Positions 36,991 to 50,500 of a stretch of DNA of 64,000 nt are shown here, one piece after another (the stretch's first letter is position 1; every line of letters starts with the position of its first letter). Both the position numbers and the translations under genes were made by a program. The stretch is from assembly GCF_028453695.1 (NCBI RefSeq), contig NC_135774.1, positions 8,246,001 to 8,310,000 of the forward strand, read 5' to 3'. The notes beneath the pieces were generated by a model. It was not told the DNA's origin. It saw nothing but the letters and a program-made list of their open reading frames with translations, and made no database searches. This DNA is from Augochlora pura (taxonomy: Eukaryota; Arthropoda; Insecta; Hymenoptera; Halictidae).

Positions 36991-37419
36991 ACATGTTCGT
37001 CCAGTAATTTTTTGCACAGCCATCCACAAAATGCTGACATTTTTTTACGCTAACGTAATACAGTTAAAACTATAATTAAAACTTTAACTTAAAATTGTTT
37101 TAATCAAGAAAGAGACCAAAAGACAACTTTTATAAAACAATTTTAATTGAACGATGCGTTTAGTAAAAGATCGAAAGACAACTTTTGAGATTGTAATGAT
37201 GACACTATTTTTATCAAAAGTATTAAAATTTTTATCTCAGACTGCTATTTAATTAATAAAATTAAATTCGTTACCATAGATATACTAAAGAAAAGATCAA
37301 TAAAAAGAATTGTTGACTAATTTATACCTAGAATAAACTATTGTAAAATAGTTTCCACTGAAATACAATCTCTCTAAGTACTGTGAACTTCATATAACTA
37401 CTATCAGAACTGAATAGAG

Positions 37420-38110
37420 TGAGTGATAGCTTATGCCAGTTTATTCTTTTCCCACTAGTACGTATATTTCGCAAGTTAATCGAGCGACATACTTTTGAAT
37501 ATTCTAGGCTAATTGGTACTGAATGTTAGAGATAAATTGAACATATATATCATATATTTCATTTTAGGAACATTCGCATTGCATTCAAATATTTCACGTC
37601 ACATGAGCTCCGAATGTTGAAAGTAAATTGAACTCCGCTTTATTGAATTTTATACCTCGCCTGCTTCTATTTTGTCAATCTATTCAGCAATGCCACGCAT
37701 ATTTCAGGTTAACGAAGTGGAAAATGTTAAAGATAAATTACACTTCACTTCATTCTATTTTATTCTTATCCTACTTACGCTTCGAACAGTTTAGATCAGC
37801 TGACCGCTGATCGTAAAAATACATTAAGCCCCGCTTTATTCTATTTTGTTCTTATCCGACTTTCACTTTATTATTTCATTACGCTTCATATGTTTAAATA
37901 TTTTACATCCAGTTCGTTCTATTTTATTCGTGTTCTACTTTTATGTTATTGTTAATCCATTTAGCAAAATGCCTTCGAATGTTTCAAGTTGATCGAAAAA
38001 TAAACGTTAAAAATTAAATTTTATTTTATTCTTTTCTTGGTTCGATTTTATTAATCTAAACGTTAAATATCAATAATAAAAAAAAGTTATATTTTATTCT
38101 CTTCCTGCTT
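37420..38110. repeat. Degenerate long tandem repeat, units of about 110-150 bp
   Basis: Recurring order of motifs: GAATGTT, AAATTGAA, CGCTTTATT or TTCATTCTATTTTATTC, CTACTT, TATTCAG or CATTTAG, ATGCC and ATTTCA. Four to five decayed units. Period varies and boundaries are approximate. Confidence 0.45.
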
Positions 38111-39664
38111 CTACGTTAGCAACAATAACAAATTATTCTCAGCAGTGAACAAATTTCTTTGAGTGAAATTAGCGAGATTGGTTGACTATTGTTAATTTAA
38201 TCTTTATGCTTTTAATCTTTATTTAAGCTTTATGTTACTTATGTCGACTCAATTAGAATCTAACTAGAGAACTAGAGAAAAATCTACTAAACTGGTATAT
38301 ATTTTATAAATAAACATTTTAAAAACAGTAATGAAATAAAAAGAAATATTGCGTAAACGTGAAATTGTTGAATAAAGTCCAGCAAATGGTTCAAATAAGC
38401 ACTTATCTAATTATGAATCGTTAACTAAGAGCGAAGGTGTACGGTAAAAAGTCTGCAAGAAAATTGGTCTATTTTCGATTTCAGCGTCTCCTAAAGAACA
38501 CGCGGTAATAGTCAAGAGTCCGTCATAGTTACTCGAACCATTACCAAGTAAATGTAACTTCATTTCGCAACGATCGCAAAAAAAGGGAGCTTAGGTTCAA
38601 CGAAACTGTTGCGAGACAAACGTTACTCAATTACTGCCTGTAATCATATCTCTCGGACAGTATACTTTCGTTTCTCGTTCCATATTTGTGTAGTATAAAA
38701 TCGCGGGAAGGCTACCGAATTATTGCGTATCATCGCGTTATTTTCATTGCAAAAGAGAAATATTAACCGTTCAATACAAAAACGAAACATGACGCTAAAG
38801 CGCGTGGACATTGTAATTGATCAATATCATCAAACTTGCAGGGTCATTGATTATCCTGATCGATCAATTTTCGCCTTTCGATTTGCAACTTTGTATGAAC
38901 GTTTATTAAAAATCTTGATGACTAACGTATAAATGTATATGTTGCTTTTATAATATCATATACTTTTATATATGCAATTATAAATATATTATTAATTATT
39001 ATTACTATTATTATTCGTTATTTGATCATTTTCTTTAATTTCGACTGTAAAATTTTCGTGCAGCGAATTTACCATTATAATATGACAAAAAATGATATTA
39101 TATTTCAATATTTAATACGAAATCTGTGAATTTTTGCGGGTATTTTTCGATTGAAAAGTTTCTGTGAAATACGTTCAATTCAAATTGCAAATTCATATTT
39201 ATAGCGTTGTTAGAAACTATTTTTATGTTCTATCTTCATCTATAAGTCTCATTAAATCTCCATAATACAACTGTTTGTTATTTGCCAAGAGAAATTCCTA
39301 ATTTCACAGTTTCTGCAGGTGGTTTACGATAGACGTTAGATAGTGGTAAATTACTGCACGAAAATGTTTACAGTCGAGATTGAAGAAAATTCTTCAATCT
39401 TAATTAATAATAATAATGGCTTTGTTAGTTCCTATATGGATTACAAGTGGTTCCGTTTCCTTTGTCCTTCGTCTTTAAACTAGCTTTATTACTTGACTGT
39501 AACTATTTATAAATAGTAATAGGTAATAAGTAACTAGTAATAAACAATAATAATAACTCTATTAATAATAATAATAAAGAAATAAAATTGTCAACTTGTA
39601 AATGTAGAATAGAATATATTAGATTTAAAAAATTATGAAATTATATTATAATTCATTAAATATT

Positions 39665-39836
39665 TCTTTCTGATGCATTTATGACAGAATTTATTTTTTA
39701 CAAGCATTTTCTAAACGTGAATGTATTATTGTTAATCTATTAAAAAGATTCAAGAAAGAATGAAGTTGCTACTTAATTAATATTCATTGCAATTGATGTG
39801 GACAGCGTTTATTTCGCATAAAAATCCATTGTAATC
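39665..39836. mobile_element. GACTGCGGATTTTTATGCA-family element (diverged copy)
   Basis: Left end GATGCATTTATGACA, right end GCATAAAAATCCATTGTAAT, and interior TGTTAATCTATTAAAA followed by AAGAATGAAGTTGCTACTT. The interior is shared with the copy at 51926-52125. Confidence 0.5.
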
Positions 39837-40422
39837 ACTGAAACCGTAAAAATGTTTTTGTAGGAAATTATTGGATTTTCTTTTCCAATTCTATAAACAC
39901 AGTTAATTTTGGTATTATAATCTAAATACCAACAAGTCTGGCTATAATTTATCCTGCATTCCTAAAAATGAAAGCTTGAACAAGGGTACCCGATTACGGT
40001 ATTGTCTTCATATTAAAAAACAAGGATACTCAACGTGTTCAGTGATTCGAATCATGATAATAGTAATAATGGGCACAGCTTCGATATTTTCTCGAATATT
40101 TTACGTTTCGGTGCATGCGTAATTATAATTGGATTCGCTGGACACATTGGATGTTTATGCAAATTATCCAATGATTTCTATCCCTATCCGATGATAATAA
40201 AAGTCGATGAAGTTCGATACTATATTTGGTAAAAGGAGGTCGCAAAAAAGACTTAAATATGTTTCATAAAAACTGCCAAATCTCGAAAATTGAAATCATA
40301 GTGAATTCGTGTTAGTAGAGTGTGGATTTTATATATTTATGGTAAAATTAATAGGGCACAATTTAAGTAGAGAAATTTAAAGAATTTCGGAATTTCAATT
40401 CCTTATTCGCAATCTATTAATG

Positions 40423-40572
40423 TTTCATCCATTAAAATTTCATCTATCAAAATTTCATCTATTAATAGTTCGTCTGTTAATACTTCGTCTATCAATACTT
40501 CGTCTATTAATACTTCGTCTATCAATACTTCGTCTATTAATACTTCGTCTATCAATACTTCGTCTATTAATT
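40423..40572. repeat. 15-bp minisatellite, exactly ten units, with alternating variants
   Basis: Ten contiguous 15-bp units from TTTCATCCATTAAAA to CTTCGTCTATTAATT. Units 5-10 alternate strictly between CTTCGTCTATCAATA and CTTCGTCTATTAATA or TT, a 30-bp dimer. The Leu/Ile/Arg-rich frames on both strands are artefacts of the repeat. Confidence 0.95.
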
Positions 40573-43500
40573 ATGCAAAGTATGATGGAACGTTCATTCA
40601 AACCGCGTGCCATATTTCGACATGCGGACGCGACCAACGCATCGCTTTGTTTTGCTCTAATGTTCTCCTCTTCCGCTTCCGTTCCATTTCGTGTATCCTC
40701 AGGTCTCGTCCCGCGGTTGCTCGTGCGTAGAAATTATATACCACTCAAGCGCAGTTCTAATTACTAATTAATCGTAAATAGACCGGAGTTCTTTAAACGG
40801 TTCACGGCGTTTCATCGGGGCGCTTCGAACTTCCTTACTCTGCGAAGGGGGTGCAATCAAGCGTTTAGCTTAAGAACTGAACGATATAAGTATTTAATAA
40901 TCTAAAAAAAATATCTAGTAAAAATGATGGAAATGTTAATGTTAAAAGTTGTGGATTTCGAGATTTATTAAATAATTAAATATAATAGATAAAATAATAA
41001 AGAAAGAAAGAAACATACATAGATGGAATATAAATCGATAAAAAGATCATATTTATATTATTAAAACTCAGTATTAATTTTTGTTGCGCTTGTGTTTCTT
41101 GCAACTAAAATAGGCAATTATTTTCTTGCAAATGAATTTAATTATTATATTATGTTTTGATTTATAGAATAGATACTTAATATTGCAAATGTTTGAAAAG
41201 TGTATTAATATTAATAATAGCAGACGGTTAGGTTTTATACGCGTGCAATAATAAATGAACGAACTAAAATAAAAAATGCGAAAATTTTGCCTGATAAATT
41301 CTCTGCAAACAATTTAAGTATTCAAGTAATGTAATTTAATAGTAAAACTAGTAAACAATATTAAACAGCAATAAAATCGTATTATTCTATTACTGCACAA
41401 TAAAAGAGTATTACAACGTTGTATTGGGAATATGAACGTTATTAATAATGTATTTTGTTCTATCCATGTAATTACATGATAAAAGTGCTCATCTGTTGCC
41501 TGTTTTGTGAGAACTTTTTCCGGAAAATATCAAATCTTGTAAATATCTGCAGACGAACAATTAGAATTATAATATTGGATCGTTTAAAAAATTGTTTCAT
41601 TCGTTCACGAAAAAGTGGAAGACGACTCGTTAATATTTAGTGTAAAAAAAGGTAGACTTTTGACATTTTTCAAATAGCTCTGAAATCTTATGCTAGTGGA
41701 AGTCTTGTCTTTTTATTCGCAGAATACTGGATCGAGTGCTTTTTAATCACCAATACAAATTTCTTGAGAAAGGAAACAACTGTCCCAACTACCCAATACT
41801 AATTAATTAACCGGTAATTAAAATAATAGTATCATCGAGGAACTCGCAAATAAATATTATGCTGATTTTCTCTTTAGTATATTGCATTTGTACTATCTCC
41901 TTAGTTCGTAGTAAACGTTCTTCGATAGACTAACGTACGCGATAAGAGATCAATGGTACTGTATCATATTTACACGACGATTTGAGATTCAAGTAGGTTA
42001 TCAACTGATTATTAACAGCTTTCGCAACGGGTGACATAATCAAGAACCAGATACGTCTACGGAAACTAATGCGCTGATAACACGTGGGATAGGAATTCAC
42101 ATACTACGAGCTTTTGTTCTCGACGTGTTTCAATGATTTATGGTAAACGAAGCTGCAAATATTATGCAACTGCGAGGACGTCTTAATATTGCTATTGTTA
42201 TTTAAATTATATATACATTCTACTTTGACGTTTAAATCGTGACTTTTGTAAATTTTAGTCACTGGGATCTCAAAATATTTCTCTAACGGAGATTAATTGG
42301 CAAATAACATTTTGACTACCGCGTCACCCATATATGAAAATTTCAAAATTAATTTTCACGCTCATTCATTATATTTTATTAATTTTATTAGAATCCGCAA
42401 AATATAAGAATGTTGAAAAATTGATTTACGTAATATAATATAACTTTCTAAATACATATAATATTGATTTTAATTTTACCGAACGAACGCTTTAATTTCA
42501 TGAAATTATTGGTTTTTAATATAACAAATAAAGTATTAAATATTTATTTGAATAAAATTTCGTTGGATTAATATACTTAAAAAGTTATCCGAGTAAAATT
42601 GTAAATAAAATTGCATTCAGCCAAATAAAATTAAAATTAATCGAAAGACAAACCAAATAAAATTTGTTTTAAAATAGTTAAAAGCTTCGACAACCATTGC
42701 TTATTTAAACAATATCGTCACAACAATGGTTACAAGCTGAAACGCGATCGAATCACACGGGAGTAGAAATTTTCTACTTTCTGCGACGCTGAACCGCAAT
42801 TTTCTAGTCGACTCAACTTCATGGGAAAAACTTCGTTTTTCTATGGCCGTTTAGCATCGCTCCTGTCCTCTTTAATCGAGATCCTCATCCGTTATTCATC
42901 GAAATCTGCTCTCCCGGAACTTTCACGGTTTTCACACGCGTATCGATACTTCTTCTCTTCCTTTTTTTTTTTACTTCCGCGGGACGATCGAAACGGCGAA
43001 ACTGGGTCGCGCGGAAAATTTGAAATGTTAAATGGTCTATAAACGGGGATTCCACCTTCTCCCTTGATCTATAACCTCGTTTTATTTGCAAAACGTGTCA
43101 TTGCTACAAAAATAGGCGTCGTACGAGCGCGTTACGAAGTGTGTACGCGTCGGTAGAGGCTAACGGATGCTTGTGCACTTTCACGATTTTCGACGCTGAT
43201 AAATCGCGATCATTAGACTGCGGATGTTTATGCAAATCCGCGACGCTGTACGTAAACATCGAGAAGAGGAAGCTGGTTTTTATTTTTCCGTGGTAGTTGG
43301 CCAGGTGAACAGAACGTTGATTGAAACTGCATTTGACTCTATCGAACGATAAGTTAACCGCTAAGTTATTAATGCAGAGACGATCGATATGTTTATGTCA
43401 ATTATGAGATAGAGATACCAGGAGAAGAGACTTGTGCGAGATTTTATTTTTTTTTGTCGTCGTCGTAGCGTCGTTGCTAGATTGCGGACTTTTGTGAAAA

Positions 43501-45641
43501 ATAATAATTACTTATGCTAATTTTTCGAAACAATCTATTTTAAAATCTATATTTAACACTTTAATTTAGATGCAATTCTTCTATAAATAATTTCGATCAA
43601 TTGAAAGTCATTTATCTAGATTTTTAAATTCTTCTAGTGTCGTTATTATTTTATACTTTAGTTACTAACTGTTACGACGAATGCATAAAATTCGATTTAT
43701 TATTAATATTATATTTTATAGAATTAATATTTTATCTAAGTTCAAGAGAAATTCATTACAGTTTTAAGGGTTTATTGTTTGTTAGGAGAATATTTTAGTT
43801 AGTATAATTTAGTATATATCATGTTATAGTTTAGTTTAACTATGTAATAAGTATAATGTATATACTATATATTATACTATTATATTATACTTTAGTTTAA
43901 CTATATATAGTTTTAGAAAATATTATAATTTATGAAAAATATAATTCCTTACAATTTAAATTTTCAAGAAAAATATACTGTTATTAAATTACGAAATATG
44001 AAATGAACAAGAATGAACATCTTGGACGCGTTTTGCTGTACGATTTAAATTCGTAAAGAAGTAAATAATATTTTTACAACTCTGCGATATCGAATTAACA
44101 ATAATGAACAATTAGCAATATTCCACAATATATATCCAATTCAGGGTTATACATAAAATCTTTAACTTAGCTAAAGGTACCAACAAACCATGCCTCATCG
44201 AAAAACATTAGTAACAACAAATTTCGCAACGCGGCACAGTAAGTGGACGCTCCGAGCAACTAATTGTGATCTCAATAAACTGTTTCGACTAGAAATCGCG
44301 CACGGATCTATTCAAGAAAACTTCGATCCGGTACCAGTTCCCCGGTTTCTCACGTCCTTACGGGAAAACCGATTTTTAATTGGAGAGATCTGGCGCAGTC
44401 GCATCGACGGTCGATCCGAGCCGCCATTCGTCTCTGGATGACACCGGTTACCCGCGGCTTTTTGCCGGTCGACGAACAACATCGTAGAGAAAGTACCGCG
44501 ATCGTGTTTCAAGGATAATGAAAAACTAATTAAGAGGAATGGAATTGTGCTTGTCGTAACGGCAGTTTCGTGCCAGTCGCTGGTTTTTCATCTTTCTGAA
44601 AGCCGACAGCTCACCGCGCGACAATCTTCGACCGGATTCTTTCTAGTCCTCTAACGTCACGTTTCTGCCACTGGGGCGACAATCGTGTCGTTTCTTAGAA
44701 CAATGTGCCCCGTTTTCGGTTCTCCGTGACACTGGCTTCGTGACAGGATTTGTAGGGTTTTATTAACACTATTTCTAATATAAGTTAACGTGAACAAGTG
44801 ACTGAGATATGCGTGGGAGAATATGTTTGTGAAAGAAAATTGTGTGAATTTCGTGCGGTTAATTTAGAGAACGTTATTGCTACAAAATTATAATCTGATT
44901 TGTGTACTGCAATTGTTATAATCTAAACCGTGTAATTAGTCGAACTACAATTGTCATTTCATTCTCTCCTTTTGCAAAGAAATTTTGATATTTTATAAAA
45001 AATTCATATTTTATGGATTTATGAATAAAGCTAGAATTTACATTCTGATTGAATAATCTCTAATAAATACGCATCAATAAATATAGTGCACAAATTATCT
45101 ATATTTATCTTACAATTTGAAATCCCGATAGTTTTAACAATTATTTGCATTTAACGCAAAGATGACAAAACACACCTTCCGGTGCGAAGTGCGTGTTTTT
45201 AACTTTGTTAGGTGATTTTTTTTGCAAAGAAACTATTATATCCTTTGCAATCGAACTTGCACAATTTATTTGTACGTATTTCAACGACATTTAACATTTT
45301 TTTGAACGATTAATAGTTACTATTAGTGGCACTGCATACTTTCGAACATAGTCGCTTTCGAGAAAGGTCGTCTCACGTTGTCCACGATTTCGACCATTCC
45401 GCTTGTCTGAAATAAAAAAAGAATGTGAAAGTTCCTTAATTAATATGAATTTCGTTATAACAGGTATTAGCACAGAGGGAAAAAGTCTATCATTAAAAGC
45501 AGATTTTTTTATGCTTTGTTAAACTTTGGAGGTTCGAGAAATCCCATAAAGAAATGAAATTTTTCTTTGATTCTAATTGGATCTGTAATTATACGTATGC
45601 TAAATGCGTACTTATAATTTGGAGTCAAAATGGACAGCGAA

Positions 45642-45815
45642 TCTTATGCATTTATTGCAACAATTAATAAGTGGAATACAGAGCAATGAATACATCAGGA
45701 AAATTTAACAATCTTGCTATACCATTTTCAAATTACCGAAACTATTGAAAGAAAAGGTGTGTATATTTAATTCTTGTTCCGAATAATAGATGCAAATAAC
45801 TACATAAAATCTCCA
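45642..45815. mobile_element. GACTGCGGATTTTTATGCA-family element (diverged copy)
   Basis: Left AATCTTATGCATTTATTGCA, interior AACTATTGAAAGAAAAGG and ATTCTTGTTCCGAATAATAG, and right ACATAAAATCTCC. The order of blocks matches the copy at 59210-59390. Confidence 0.4.
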
Positions 45816-46061
45816 AAGATGCTACGAAAGTAGTCGAATCAATATTTTGCTAATAAAAAGCAGACTTAAGATTTCAAGGCTACCAGAAAGATGTCAAAAA
45901 TAAGATGGTTAATGTTATAGAATAAAAGACGTTATAGACCAATACGTCATAAAATATTAATTAAAATTTATATTTACTCATCAGAAAATATTTAGCACAT
46001 CATTAAATATTATTTACCACATCGTTAAATACATCGTCAAAAATTATTTGATAATTAACTA

Positions 46062-46149
46062 TTATTTTAGACGTCGCTAAATATTATTTGATAGCTTATT
46101 AAATATTATTTTAGACGTCACTAAATATTATTTGATAGATCATTAAATA
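46062..46149. repeat. 44-bp tandem duplication within a TCATTAAATATTATTT-rich stretch
   Basis: Two units of 44 bp starting TTATTTTAGACGTC, differing at a few positions. Flanking sequence back to about 45990 holds decayed half-units of about 20 bp. Confidence 0.8.
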
Positions 46150-46865
46150 TCACTTAATGGTATAGCTTTGATATTTTATGCTCATAAAAGTCCCATTATT
46201 CATTAACAAATTATTGAATCAAGTGCTTTCTAACACTCCTAAAAAACGAATTCTGTTTTTTTAAACAACGCAACTTACGAACGACCGAACAGTTGAAACT
46301 ACCGTTTTAAATACTAAGGAAAAGTGGGGTTGTCAAAGAGGAGTTTCACACCCGTAAAAGCAGAATAAAAACAGTTAATTAGAAAAGAATAGCGCAAGTG
46401 ACACCAGGAACAAAGGCGCGGCGCCGGTAATTTTTCCGCGCGCCGTTAAGAGCTCGTAAAATCCGTGGTCTCGGTTCCTGTTCGCGCGAGTATCAAATTA
46501 GTGACCCGAGTGAAAGTAATGATGATCGATGACCGAGAAACGGGCCTGTTTTCGTCGCGCGTCAGGCCCCCCTGACCGAATCCGCTCCTGCCCGTGATTT
46601 TAATTGCTGGGAATTCCGGTCGACAGCTGCTCGACACCGCCGTCCCTCGAGTCCTTTCGGCGATCGCACGAAATCATATCTTCTGGAATTTCGGTGACCG
46701 CATACGTTCGAAATTCCTGCTCACGGTTCGGCTGCTGCCTAATTCACTGTTGACAGCTGCTTCCCACCGTCTCGGGTATCGCAATTTTCATCCCCTATCG
46801 CGCGCGCAAGTAAACAGCGTGGGAGAAGACGAAATGGAGACTTTTCTTAGCGGTCGTAGCGCAGC

Positions 46866-46968
46866 GCACAGTACAGTCACGTGGAACAAAAATATAAATA
46901 AATATAAGCAAATATATAGATAAATAAATATACAAATAAATATATAAATATATGTATATATGTTATAC
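46866..46968. repeat. AAATATAAATA-type low-complexity tract
   Basis: Simple A/T-rich repeats of AAATATAAATA and GTATATAT after a GC-raised island. Confidence 0.85.
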
Positions 46969-47403
46969 AATAAGTAAGAGAATATCAATAGACGAAGGCT
47001 TCATTATTTCGACCTTCACCTTAACTATATCTCCGAAACGGTATAAAATATAAGAAATATTGAAATACTTTTTAATTTGTTATTCAATCTGGAAAGTTTC
47101 TGTGTTTCGGATTGCATTAAATAATTTTATACGCCTTTTTCTGCGGCACAATGGCGGCCGAATGACAACATTGTTGACAAAATATGAATATCGCTTACAA
47201 AATACTACCATTTCATTAAAAACACTACTATTATAAATACTGTCATATTATCTTATAGAAAATAAGATTTGTAATAAACATTTTATCTCTTTAGTAATAA
47301 TTATTTAATGCACATTCTTGATTTAATATATGTACATATTTCTTTGAGACTGATTTGTGACATTTTCTAGTTCCAATGCAAAAGAAAATGATCGGTTATA
47401 GTC

Positions 47404-47770
47404 TGTTATCTAATTCAGTAGTAAATAAATAATTGACCCAGCAAAGTTTATATGCAGTTAATTACAGTTGATACCTAATTTAAACATAGGTACAGAATTA
47501 ATCACATTATATATAATTTAATTACAACACAACATTATCGGTCATAATTAGCTAAATAATTCAGCGCTAAATAAATGATTGTTTCAATAAACATCCAATT
47601 AACATCCAATTTAAAAGTAATAAATCATTGTTGGCCATACTTGGTTAAATAATTTTACCATAAATAAATGATATATTTATCATTAAGTTAACATCTAATT
47701 CGAAAGTAATGAAGAATTTCGTAGCTTAACTCACCGATAATTTACCGATAAATAAATGCTTCTCTAAGGT
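47404..47770. repeat. Degenerate tandem repeat, about 90-bp units
   Basis: Repeated order: TAATTYAGYRSTAAATAAATGATT, then CATCYAATT, AAAGTAAT and a CTTGGTTAA-like end. Three to four units; the second and third are clearest at 47568-47745. Confidence 0.5.
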
Positions 47771-48047
47771 TAAATATCAGTCGAATACTGCTCCGCTCAT
47801 TTTTTTCCGTCGACGAAAAACAGCCCCAGTAAAACAAACGTTGCTTGCTCCTATGTATACCCAAGAAAGGATAAGCCTGTGAAACACAGAAAAAGCAGCA
47901 GTGTTTAACTTGACAACAGTCTGGGCACATCATCGGCAGCTAATGACGTTGTTGTTGCTAAAAACACGGATGTGTCGACCTAATTCGCGAGCCGGTACAT
48001 CGCGGGATAGCGTAGATACACAGACATAGAACGAGATAAGGAAATAT

Positions 48048-48076
48048 AGAGAGAGAAAGAGAGAGAGAGAGGGGGG
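48048..48076. repeat. (GA)n tract
   Basis: AG repeats ending in a G run, next to a GC-raised island (47.94-48.24 kb). GAGAG motifs are recognised by GAGA-type factors in insects, so a regulatory role is possible but unproven. Confidence 0.8.
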
Positions 48077-48372
48077 AAGGGAGAACAAGTGGAAAGAAGC
48101 TGACGCGACAGTCCGCTTTCGCAAACTCGCTAATCAAGGTTCGCGAGCAACGACGTAAAAAACTCCTGGTTGACGCTCGAACCGTGTCATTTTTCGAGAA
48201 ATCTGACCAACGACTGTTGTCATTTCCCACGTGGTCCTAACAGAATTGCGACGCACAATTTTTCGTTACGGTAACATCTGTTATCCAATGAAAGCAGGGC
48301 TGCAAAGCGAGCTTTGTAAACAGCTAACATCTGCTTCGTAATATGGAAAAAACTGAGGAGTAAGCAATTTAA

Positions 48373-48589
48373 CACTAAATTATCTAACCAAGCCCTAAAA
48401 GTAACTAACGCATATTGCTTTATAATAACGAAAATTTTGTTTATTTAAACCTTTCGCTATTTTTATTATAAAACGCATGCTTGAATAAAGAAATTTATTC
48501 GATCGTTTCTGAAGAAGAGATTTTTATAATTTCAACAATTTGAAAATGTAATATGTGGGTCATTTTGATCAGCCTTGGTAGGTTTAGTG
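48373..48589. mobile_element. TTAA-flanked MITE with CACTAAA termini, 217 bp
   Basis: TTAA at 48369-48372 and 48590-48593. The left end CACTAAATTATCTAACCAAG and the reversed right end CACTAAACCTACCAAG are recognisably the same. The right part recurs at 55975-56085. Confidence 0.65.
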
Positions 48590-49316
48590 TTAAAACCCTG
48601 ACATTCGTTTTGACATAGGAAGAGAGAGTTTTATTATTTTACTTAATCCTTGCCTAGAGTGGGTTTGGGATGAGTTTATCTCAGTTTAGATCTTTACCTT
48701 TCCACTGTACGATGAACTATAGTTATACATATTTTCTTAACCCATTCTGGTATCTACAGGAATAATAATCTTGAAATACGGTGGCATAATAATTTTGAAA
48801 TATAATCTTGATGTAATTTTATTTAATTCGTTCTAATAATCTAGCAACAGAACCAACAGAAAATGAAAAGACAACTTGCGCTATCCATAAATCTACAATC
48901 TGGTAATCCTATGATCTAGTGGTAGAAGAAACATAAACTTAAACAAAAATAAAACGAAAACATAATTATCACTTCCCATTTCTGAAAAGAGAGCGTTTTA
49001 AATGCCTAATTCTGTGGAGAAATATAACAAGAACAACGCCGAAGAACGAGCTTCTTTTAAATACAAAACAGACTTGACCGATGACCCCACAGATAAAAGT
49101 GCCGTAGTGTCAGGTATGGAGATCGCGGCGAAGATTAATAGAAAAACTGATAACGCCGGCGATGTTTACAAATAAGACAGTGGTTTTCAAACGTAAAAAC
49201 AGCCTACAATGATATAAGTAAAGACTCGAGACTTTGCGAGTGTACTCTCGGTAGCTGAATAGACGACACAGAGAAAATACCGAAGAAAGCGTATAGAGAA
49301 AGGAAAGTGTTATATA

Positions 49317-49471
49317 TAGGGTGTCCTAAAAATCGTTCGCAATCGGAAAATTAGAGATCCATGAGGTTATTTGGAGTAACTTTTTCCTTAGCACAAGTGC
49401 AATTCACAGCTTTGTTTACTAGTTATTAATAAAAAAACACTGACCAATGAAAAGCGAGCTTGACTGGCACA
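49317..49471. mobile_element. Single arm of the AGTAACTTTTTCCTTWGC foldback family
   Basis: Begins AGGGTGTCC and carries GGAGTAACTTTTTCCTTAGC and ACACTGACCAATGAAAAG, matching both arms of the element at 16925-17242. No second arm is present. Confidence 0.65.
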
Positions 49472-49799
49472 AAGACAAAAATCATATCCTCTAAACTAAT
49501 TAATTTTCGACCTAAGTAGCTTAATAATTTTTTAAAGAAAATGCAAAGATGAATCGATTTTTACATAAATAATATATAGTTATGTAAAAAAATTGCAATT
49601 TTGTTGAATAAGCAGAATCTTTTATCAACATTTAGCATTGTAATTTCTTAGAAACTGTCTACCGACTAATTTTTATTTATAAACATTGTTCATTATGAAT
49701 TACTAAATTCACTCAAGTATGTATGTAGACACGACATGTAATACATATAACAACGTGAAAATTGAATAAATAAAAAATAAGAAGAATATTGATTTTTCG

Positions 49800-50500
49800 A
49801 TTTTACTCGATTACGTAACTTCGGGTCGCTGTGCGACACGTCGAGAGTCAAAAGTCGCGTAATCGTCCGCGGCCCGCCGACAGCATTTCGCGTTACGGCG
49901 GACAACCATTGTGCCGGTCGCGTCGGTGTATCTTACGGTCTCTTGTTTCGAAAAACAGGCCGTAAATTCTTCGATCCGGACCACTGTGCACCGTGTCGGG
50001 ATCGGGATCATTGCCGGTCGAGGATAAGTACCCCGCTAGAGCAAGCAAGCGGGAGTTCAGTTACGCGGCACACCAATGGGAAACCTTCTCCACGGCGGTA
50101 TCGTATGCGAGGCGTAAACTCTTTGTTCTGTTAGATCGTCATGCTAGAAGCACCTCTGTCGTTGCCTCCATACACGGCGCGGACACCGGCACCCTACCGA
50201 TATCGAAGCGAACAGTTACGCGAGTCGCTATCGAGCCCGACATTATCTATCGCACGCGATCGCTTTCAAATTTCGTTTGGTGCTTTCTATGGAAACGGTG
50301 CCTTGTCGCTGAACCACGTTGACACGTTGGTTACCGCACCGGTTCTATACGAGTGACACGCTCGCTGTTCTTCGATCAGGTTTAAGGAACGAGTTTCTCG
50401 ACGTTTCATATTCGAACACGTTTATTTCGATTAGGATCCGTAGCTTGCGAGAGGATTGGAAAAGTAGGGTAACGTTGCGTAATGCAAGGATCTTCTTGTA
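49800..50500 (+). promoter_or_regulatory. GC-rich island, candidate additional promoter and first exon
   Basis: Sharp GC rise near 49800, ending near 50500. It contains GAGTTCAGTTACG at about 50054 (arthropod initiator TCAGTT) and a donor-like AGTAGG/GTAACG at about 50468. Overlapping ORFs (up to 109 codons) have no domains and probably represent leader sequence. The PKG gene of Drosophila uses several promoters, which makes a further first exon plausible. Confidence 0.35.

Larger units (their letters stand above)
31012..49799 (+). other. Non-coding tract with repeats and GC islands
   Basis: About 18.8 kb with no convincing exon. It contains a mariner terminus, degenerate tandem arrays, TTAA elements, the hairpin cluster at 36.76 kb, and GC-raised islands at about 34.25-34.6, 35.3-35.6, 42.7-43.2, 43.2-43.45, 44.2-44.75, 46.4-46.86 and 47.9-48.25 kb. 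Short ORFs in these islands show no domains. Confidence 0.55.

Noticed and set aside
40420..40767. 115-codon plus-strand ORF and its antisense Arg/Ser/Ile ORF
   Set aside because: Most of both is the 15-bp minisatellite; the remainder has no domain.
49993..50322. 109-codon ORF in the GC block at 50 kb
   Set aside because: No recognised domain and competing frames of similar length; more likely leader or regulatory sequence.
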